A DNA stretch of 41,909 bases from Candidatus Thalassarchaeaceae archaeon (GTDB lineage: Archaea > Thermoplasmatota > Poseidoniia > Poseidoniales > Thalassarchaeaceae). Positions 36,067-41,909 of this stretch are shown one piece after another (the first letter of the stretch is position 1; the number at the start of each line of letters is the position of its first letter). The position numbers and the translations under genes are program-made. The DNA lies in the NCBI GenBank assembly GCA_030747395.1, contig JASLKT010000007.1:1-41909 (forward strand), given 5' to 3'. The notes beneath the pieces were generated by a model. It saw nothing but the letters and a program-made list of their open reading frames with translations, was not told where the DNA came from and ran no database searches.

Positions 36067-38622
36067 ATGGTCGACGATGTGCGAGAACTCGACCTCCCTC
36101 CTAATGTGGTGAAACTACTCACCGATGTATGGGGAATTACCCAACTTCACCCCCCACAGGCTGAAGCTGTTCCAATCGCACTTTCGGGGGAAAATCTGCT
36201 TTTGGCCATCCCTACTGCGAGTGGAAAAAGTCTGGTCGCATATCTGGCCATTCTCCAGAAACTTCTGGTCGATCAGCCTGGTAGTCGCGCGTTCTATCTG
36301 GTTCCTCTGAAGGCTCTCGCCGCAGAAAAAGTCGATGAATTACGTGAGGCGGGAGATGCCCTCGGACTTGCGGTTGGAATGGCAGTTGGTGATCGCTCAG
36401 GGGAAACTGTTTCTCTAGATGAGGCCGATATTATTGTTGCAACCAGTGAAAAATTCGATTCATTGATGCGAAATCGCAACGACTTTCTCAATCAGGTCAG
36501 TATTGTGGTTGCCGATGAAGTACACCTCATCCATGATCGAAGTCGTGGACCTACGATGGAAGTCAACTTGGCACGGGTCAAACACGAACGACCCGAGGCA
36601 CAAATTCTGGCATTATCGGCAACCGTAGGAAATGCAGAAGAAATGGCAGATTGGTTGGATGCAAAAACCGTCCAATCCGATTGGCGCCCTGTGACTCTTC
36701 GGTATGGAACCGTCTGTGATGGTTTGGTGGAGCCTCGATTACAGGTGGGGCCTGAACAGGAAAGATTGGAACTCCCTCCTCCGTTTGAACTTCCCGACGA
36801 AGGAGATGTATTGCGAAATGTCCTGCTCTCAACCATTGAGGATTCAGGACAAATTCTGATTTTTAGAGGAACTCGACGCTATGCAGAGGGCAGTGCAACT
36901 AAACTCGGCGATTGGATGTTCAAACGAATGCAATCTTGGTTGAAATCTCCGGAAAATGTGCCTGAGCATATTGATGTTGAAGCCCGCTTGGCTGCGCTAG
37001 CCGAAGTGGCTAGAGAGATCGAAGGTAGCGAAGAATCGACAATGATGGGGGATCGATTGGCAGATGCACTTCGAGGAGGCGTTGCTTTCCACCATGCTGG
37101 ATTGACCTCAAGTCAAAGACGCATCATCGAAACCGCATTCAAAGAACGAATATTGTTTGCAATTTGTGCCACACCAACACTTGCTGCAGGTGTCAACTTA
37201 CCCGCACGCCGTGTCGTTGTTCGAGATTTGACACGCTGGGAAGATGGTCTAAGTCGCCCATTGCCCCGAATGGAAGTTCACCAAATGCTGGGCAGAGCAG
37301 GACGGCCACGATACGATAACGTCGGTGATGCATGGTTGATTTCTAGGCATCTAGAACATGCGGATGAAATCGCTCATCTCTACTTTGAGCAAGATCCAGA
37401 GGCGGTCGAATCAAAATTGGCAGCAGAACCCGCCATGCGAGTGCATGTGCTTGCAGCAATTGCCACAGGAGGGCAACGTGACAGAGATGCAATAGGACGA
37501 TTCTTCCAGCAAACATTCCTTGGACATGGTGTTGAGAACGATTGGTTACAAGGCCGAATTGATGAAATCATCTCTTGGTTGGCAACACATCGATTCATCG
37601 AACGTACTGGTGAAGATGTTACCGTTCTGGAACGCCTGGCTGAAACGGAACCGGTGGAATCAGAAGAAGAGTGGAATGATGATTTGCCCATGTGGGCACA
37701 GAGTTCACAATCTGTTGAAGGTGTTGAAATCTCGGAATTTGTCGAACCCAAACCAAGGCCAAAGCGACCCGCAGTAATCGGATTCCAAAAGGCTGGTGAA
37801 CTTTCAAGCTCCACGCCAGAAGAAGTCGTCCCCGACTCTCCTGCAATGACTTACACAGCTACGGCGTTTGGTGAACGGGTCAGCCGACTATACCTGGACC
37901 CGTTGTCAGGACTCATACTACGAGAAGGGATTCGACAAGCAAGAAAAATTCTGTGCAGAGTCATTGAAGACCGATCAATTTCCCCATGGGCTTTGCTGCA
38001 TTTAATCGCCAGTACACCTGATTTCCCTCCACTTTGGCCAACCGGGAAACAAATGCAAATGATGACTCAGAAGGTAAATGCAATGTCGGACCAAATTCTT
38101 CTCGATGGTCATGAACTCAATACACTGGGATACATGCCAGAAGCAGAAAGTCTTGCCAAGAGTGCTTGGACACTGAGTCAATGGATCGATGAAAATTCCC
38201 TGCGGGAAATTGAAAAAGAATTGGGGGTCGCTCCCGGTGACCTTCGAGTTCGGGTCGATCATGCTGATTGGTTGATGAATGCAACCCGGCAAATTTGCGC
38301 GAACGATGATGATGTGGAAAATTCGTTGGAAAAAGCGAATGTCGATTTGTTAGAAATGCTTGATGTAATGCGCAAACGAGTTTCAAATGGCTGTAAAGAA
38401 GAACTTCTCGCGATGATTTCAATCAGAGGTGTAGGTCGTGTGCGAGCAAGGACATTGGCCAATCACGGTTACAGAACGCCACTCGAAATCTGTGGGATTA
38501 CAAAAAAATCTGCACAAAAACTTGCAGATGAAAGAGGGTGGAGCCCTCAATTGGTACAGAACATCATGCAAGCCGCAGACAGAGCCATCCAAACGCGCAG
38601 TCGAAGGCCGACCGATTCATGA
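36067..38622 (+). CDS. hel308: Hel308-like (Ski2-family) ATP-dependent DNA helicase
   Basis: LLAIPTASGKSLVAYLAI, LVPLKALAAEKVDEL, VADEVHLIHDRSRGPTMEV, LSATVGNAEEMADWL, VAFHHAGLTSSQRR, ATPTLAAGVNLPARRVVVRD, MLGRAGRPRYD; C-terminal HhH-like IRGVGRVRARTLANHGYRTP. Confidence 0.94.
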   Translation: MVDDVRELDLPPNVVKLLTDVWGITQLHPPQAEAVPIALSGENLLLAIPTASGKSLVAYLAILQKLLVDQPGSRAFYLVPLKALAAEKVDELREAGDALGLAVGMAVGDRSGETVSLDEADIIVATSEKFDSLMRNRNDFLNQVSIVVADEVHLIHDRSRGPTMEVNLARVKHERPEAQILALSATVGNAEEMADWLDAKTVQSDWRPVTLRYGTVCDGLVEPRLQVGPEQERLELPPPFELPDEGDVLRNVLLSTIEDSGQILIFRGTRRYAEGSATKLGDWMFKRMQSWLKSPENVPEHIDVEARLAALAEVAREIEGSEESTMMGDRLADALRGGVAFHHAGLTSSQRRIIETAFKERILFAICATPTLAAGVNLPARRVVVRDLTRWEDGLSRPLPRMEVHQMLGRAGRPRYDNVGDAWLISRHLEHADEIAHLYFEQDPEAVESKLAAEPAMRVHVLAAIATGGQRDRDAIGRFFQQTFLGHGVENDWLQGRIDEIISWLATHRFIERTGEDVTVLERLAETEPVESEEEWNDDLPMWAQSSQSVEGVEISEFVEPKPRPKRPAVIGFQKAGELSSSTPEEVVPDSPAMTYTATAFGERVSRLYLDPLSGLILREGIRQARKILCRVIEDRSISPWALLHLIASTPDFPPLWPTGKQMQMMTQKVNAMSDQILLDGHELNTLGYMPEAESLAKSAWTLSQWIDENSLREIEKELGVAPGDLRVRVDHADWLMNATRQICANDDDVENSLEKANVDLLEMLDVMRKRVSNGCKEELLAMISIRGVGRVRARTLANHGYRTPLEICGITKKSAQKLADERGWSPQLVQNIMQAADRAIQTRSRRPTDS

Positions 38623-39206
38623 GGGAGTGGCGATTCCCTCAACCCGTGTCACGCACCCCTTACCCTTGCTGGGGATTGACATTTGGCAATCCTGTTACAG
38701 ATGCTGAGCAATTGGTGGCATCTTTTCTGGAATGGCGTAGTGATGAACGGTGGCTTCTGCTAGGTGGGCCGGCCGCAGTCAGTGAAAATCAATTGTGGAC
38801 GGCTTGGTTGGGCCTAGCATCACGCCATGCCAATTCCACAATGCGCGCAAAGGCTCTCGATGCTGAATTCATTCGATTAATCGCTGGGACACATCAAATT
38901 CGGATTGGTTTCCAGCGTGCTGGATTGTCCGATGGGGATCAAACCGCTTGGTTGATTCACCTTCCTGAATTTTCGGATGGGACAATTGGCGAAATGAAAT
39001 GGCCCGAACTCAATCGGGTAGCACTGGATCAAGAGGCGGCTCGATTGATGTGTGTGTTAAATGCCAAATTATTGCCTCATGCACCCATCCCCCATGAAGA
39101 AAGTGTGCAACGCCTTGAATTGGAAATTGAAGAGGCACGGAAGTCCGATATAGATTCTATTCATCGTTCTGCCCTGGCTCATATCGCACTCGCTGATTAC
39201 AATTGA
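38619..39206 (+). CDS. Cgi121-like protein (putative KEOPS subunit)
   Basis: ATGA overlap with hel308; AKALDAEFIRLIAGTHQIRIGFQRAGLSDGDQTAWLIHLPE resembles the Cgi121 core. By-eye assignment. Confidence 0.6.
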   Translation: MREWRFPQPVSRTPYPCWGLTFGNPVTDAEQLVASFLEWRSDERWLLLGGPAAVSENQLWTAWLGLASRHANSTMRAKALDAEFIRLIAGTHQIRIGFQRAGLSDGDQTAWLIHLPEFSDGTIGEMKWPELNRVALDQEAARLMCVLNAKLLPHAPIPHEESVQRLELEIEEARKSDIDSIHRSALAHIALADYN

Positions 39207-39268
39207 ATGAAAGGTGACAGAGAAGAAGTAACGAAACCCCTTATGGCTTCGTCGTCCCGCCACGATTC

Positions 39269-39538
39269 ATGGCAAAGCATCATGCTTGGCGCAAATGCGA
39301 AGACTGTGGAATTCAATGCACACCGATGAATTTCGTCGATGTGAATAGTGAACGGATTTGCTTGGCCTGTTGGACTGCACGTGTCAACCCTGATCACCCT
39401 GAGATGGAGGCCATCATTGAGAAGGTCGAAGCAGAGGTTGAAGTATGGCGATGTCAAAAGCAGACTCGGGACGAAAATGGATTGCCTGACGGGCCAAAAT
39501 CGGTTCGTTCACAAGGAAACAGAACAAACAATCCCTGA
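39269..39538 (+). CDS. Small CxxC zinc-finger-like protein
   Basis: 89 aa; CEDCGIQCTPMNFVDVNSERICLACW. Confidence 0.65.
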   Translation: MAKHHAWRKCEDCGIQCTPMNFVDVNSERICLACWTARVNPDHPEMEAIIEKVEAEVEVWRCQKQTRDENGLPDGPKSVRSQGNRTNNP

Positions 39539-39547
39539 GGTGAAATT

Positions 39548-41230
39548 ATGGCTTCTTTCGAGGGGCTCGACGCAACAAATTGGTCTGAAATCGGGCCGTA
39601 TTATCAAGAGTTCCTGAATCGAGAAATTGATTCGGCTGAAAATCTTGAAGAGTGGTTGCTTGAATTGGGTCGATTCGATGCATACGTTGGTGAAACCGGT
39701 TCAATGCTGTATGTCAACATGACCTGTGATACCGAAAATGAAGAAATCAAACAGGCCTATCTCGACTTTGTTGAAAATGTAGAACCTGAATTGGCGAAGA
39801 TGGGAGATTCACTAAATCGAAAATTAGCCGAAAGCCCCTATGCAAGCCAACTCGATTCAGAAGAATACAATGTTTTACTTCGTGACACAAGAATGGATTT
39901 AGCATTGTTCAAGGAAGAAAATATTCCTCTAGGCACTGAACTCACAAAATTGGGTCAACGCTACAACGAAATCTGCGGTGCAATGACTGTGGAATTTGAT
40001 GGTGAGGAACGGACAATGCAGCAAATGGGAAAATTCCTCCAAGTCAATGAACGAGATGTTAGAGAAAGTGCATACAGAACGGTCGGAGAAAGGCGATTTC
40101 AAAATGCTGATGAAATTGATAATCTATATGAAAAAATGATTGCACTGCGGCAACAAGTTGCAGAAAATTCAGGATACGAAAATTATCGCGATTACATCTT
40201 TGATGCAAAGCATCGTTTTGATTATTCACCAGCCGATTGTGAAGCGTTTCACGATGCTGTTGAAGCGATTTGCGTCCCTCTGATGAGGGATGTCGATGAT
40301 GAAAGAAGAGAAAATCTCGGCCTTGATACTCTAAGAATGTGGGATTTGGGGCACGATGTGCATGGCAGGGAGCCATTGAAACCATTTACAGAGGTAGAAG
40401 AGATGGTTGCAGGAACGAGTCGAATGTTCCATCGACTATCGCCAGAATTGGGTGATTTCTTTGATAGTTTACGAGATGGTACGAGCCTCGATCTGGATAG
40501 TCGTAAAGGCAAAGCTCCAGGGGGATATCAATTGCAACGAGATCACAGTCGAAAACCATTCATTTTCATGAATGCAACTGGATTACAACGGGACCTTGAG
40601 ACGATGGTACACGAAGCAGGACACGCCTTCCATTCAATCTACGCTGATGACTTACCATTGGTGGATTATCGCAGCGCACCATTGGAATTTTGCGAAGTCG
40701 CATCAATGTCAATGGAATTGCTAACCCATGATTTCCTTGATGAATTCTACACCAAAGAAGATGCTCAACGAGCTGTGAGGGAACACCTCGAAGGGATTGT
40801 ATCAATTCTAGCGTGGATTGCCACAATCGATGCCTTCCAGCACTGGATCTACACAAATCCCGAACATTCACGAACTGAGAGGCACGAAAAGTGGCTCGAA
40901 TTGGGAGAGCGGTTTGGTTCCATATTGGATTGGTCAGGCTTTGAAGACTGGCGAAGAGTAGGATGGCAAAAACAACTTCATCTATTCTCCTATCCCTTCT
41001 ATTACATCGAATATGGTATCGCCCAATTGGGTGCGTTGCAAATGTGGCTACAGTACACAGAGAATCCTGAGAAGGCACTTACGAACTATGCAACAGCGAT
41101 GAGATTAGGTGGGTCTCGGCCACTTCCGAATCTATTCGAGGCTGGAGGGATGAGCTTTGATCTCGGTCGTTCAACAGTCGAAGAGCTCGTTGATGCGGTC
41201 AGAGACAAATTGTCTAAACTCCCGGCATGA
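39548..41230 (+). CDS. pepF: M3-family oligoendopeptidase (PepF-like)
   Basis: 560 aa; TMVHEAGHAFHSIYADDLPLVDYRSAPLEFCEVASMSMELL (HExxH...E), FSYPFYYIEYGIAQLGALQMW. Confidence 0.93.
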   Translation: MASFEGLDATNWSEIGPYYQEFLNREIDSAENLEEWLLELGRFDAYVGETGSMLYVNMTCDTENEEIKQAYLDFVENVEPELAKMGDSLNRKLAESPYASQLDSEEYNVLLRDTRMDLALFKEENIPLGTELTKLGQRYNEICGAMTVEFDGEERTMQQMGKFLQVNERDVRESAYRTVGERRFQNADEIDNLYEKMIALRQQVAENSGYENYRDYIFDAKHRFDYSPADCEAFHDAVEAICVPLMRDVDDERRENLGLDTLRMWDLGHDVHGREPLKPFTEVEEMVAGTSRMFHRLSPELGDFFDSLRDGTSLDLDSRKGKAPGGYQLQRDHSRKPFIFMNATGLQRDLETMVHEAGHAFHSIYADDLPLVDYRSAPLEFCEVASMSMELLTHDFLDEFYTKEDAQRAVREHLEGIVSILAWIATIDAFQHWIYTNPEHSRTERHEKWLELGERFGSILDWSGFEDWRRVGWQKQLHLFSYPFYYIEYGIAQLGALQMWLQYTENPEKALTNYATAMRLGGSRPLPNLFEAGGMSFDLGRSTVEELVDAVRDKLSKLPA

Positions 41231-41300
41231 GTGTAGCATCGACGACACCGGTAGGAAATGGGATAGGATTCCGATGCCGTCGAGGCCACAAGACCTACGC

Positions 41301-41909
41301 TTAATCACGCAGACCTTCTGCTGTGACGAAGAACTTCGCTTCGCCTTCCGGCAGATTAGGTGAATCGATTAGGCGTGCGATTCGTGAGCCTGCTTTCGAT
41401 TTTCTGAGGTATATTCGGAAAGTTGAAGCATGTCCAACAACGTGTCCACCCACTGGCTTGGTCGGATCGCCCCACATGGCATCAGGTTTCGACATGACCT
41501 GGTTGGTTACAAGAACCATCGCGTTATTGACATCTGCAAGCTTCTTGAGTTCTTTCAGGTGTCGATTGAGTTTCTGCTGACGATCGGCCAACATACCTCG
41601 GCCAAGGAACTCAGCACGGAAATGTGCTATCAGTGAATCAACAATAATCAATTTGACATCGATACTCTTTGAGGCTCTTTGGATTTCATCAACCAGTAAC
41701 ATCTGGTGCGCTGAATTGTACGCACGTGCAACATGTATGCGCTCGAGAGCGACATCAGGATCCATGCCAACTCCTCGTGCCATTTGTGCGATCCTCTCAG
41801 GTCGGAAGGTATCTTCTGTGTCAATATAGAATACTTCACCACCGAGTCCACCTTGCTCCTTGGGCAATAGGCAATTGACTGCGAGTTGGTGTCCAACCTG
41901 AGTTTTCCC
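41301..41909 (-). CDS. radA: DNA repair/recombination protein RadA, C-terminal part (runs off right edge)
   Basis: Reading frame extends to the edge as [40 protein letters not shown] (Walker A end); [71 protein letters not shown]. Confidence 0.96.
   Translation of the reverse strand, partial: GKTQVGHQLAVNCLLPKEQGGLGGEVFYIDTEDTFRPERIAQMARGVGMDPDVALERIHVARAYNSAHQMLLVDEIQRASKSIDVKLIIVDSLIAHFRAEFLGRGMLADRQQKLNRHLKELKKLADVNNAMVLVTNQVMSKPDAMWGDPTKPVGGHVVGHASTFRIYLRKSKAGSRIARLIDSPNLPEGEAKFFVTAEGLRD

Noticed and set aside
39231-39252. Imperfect hairpin ACGAA...TTCGT before the zinc-finger gene
   Set aside because: Only 5 bp with an internal mismatch and a long loop; not convincing alone.
1-41909. 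Transposase, integrase, CRISPR-Cas, toxin-antitoxin or prophage genes
   Set aside because: Looked for typical motifs and gene clusters; none found in this window.

Overview
The window looks like a gene-dense archaeal chromosome segment, most likely a marine Group II euryarchaeote (Poseidoniales/Thermoplasmatota-like). The evidence is RpoK, RadA, a Hel308-type helicase and PurP combined with many large secreted Ca-binding/adhesion proteins and heme A/O synthesis genes. I support about 26 protein genes. Core genes include aconitase, a KorAB-type 2-oxoacid:ferredoxin oxidoreductase, PurP, RpoK, heme O and heme A synthases, a Hel308-like helicase, a Cgi121-like protein, an M3 oligopeptidase and RadA (cut by the right edge). 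Large surface proteins include FG-GAP, a metallophosphatase with a PGF-CTERM-like tail, an SASA esterase with TSP3 repeats, a kexin/subtilisin with P domain and MopE-like repeats, and an 8x CARDB protein. There is one tRNA-Gln(CTG). Most notable: (1) an AT-rich AlkB-family alkane monooxygenase gene with all four histidine motifs; (2) a family of perfect GC-rich hairpins with 3-nt GTA/TAC/ATA loops in at least 7 intergenic or leader regions, with different stems but the same architecture; (3) a ~1.4 kb cassette (small membrane protein plus RluA-family pseudouridine synthase) bounded by ~36-bp direct repeats, just before a tryptophan 2,3-dioxygenase gene. No CRISPR array, rRNA or transposase was seen. 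All family calls are by eye from motifs; no database search was run.
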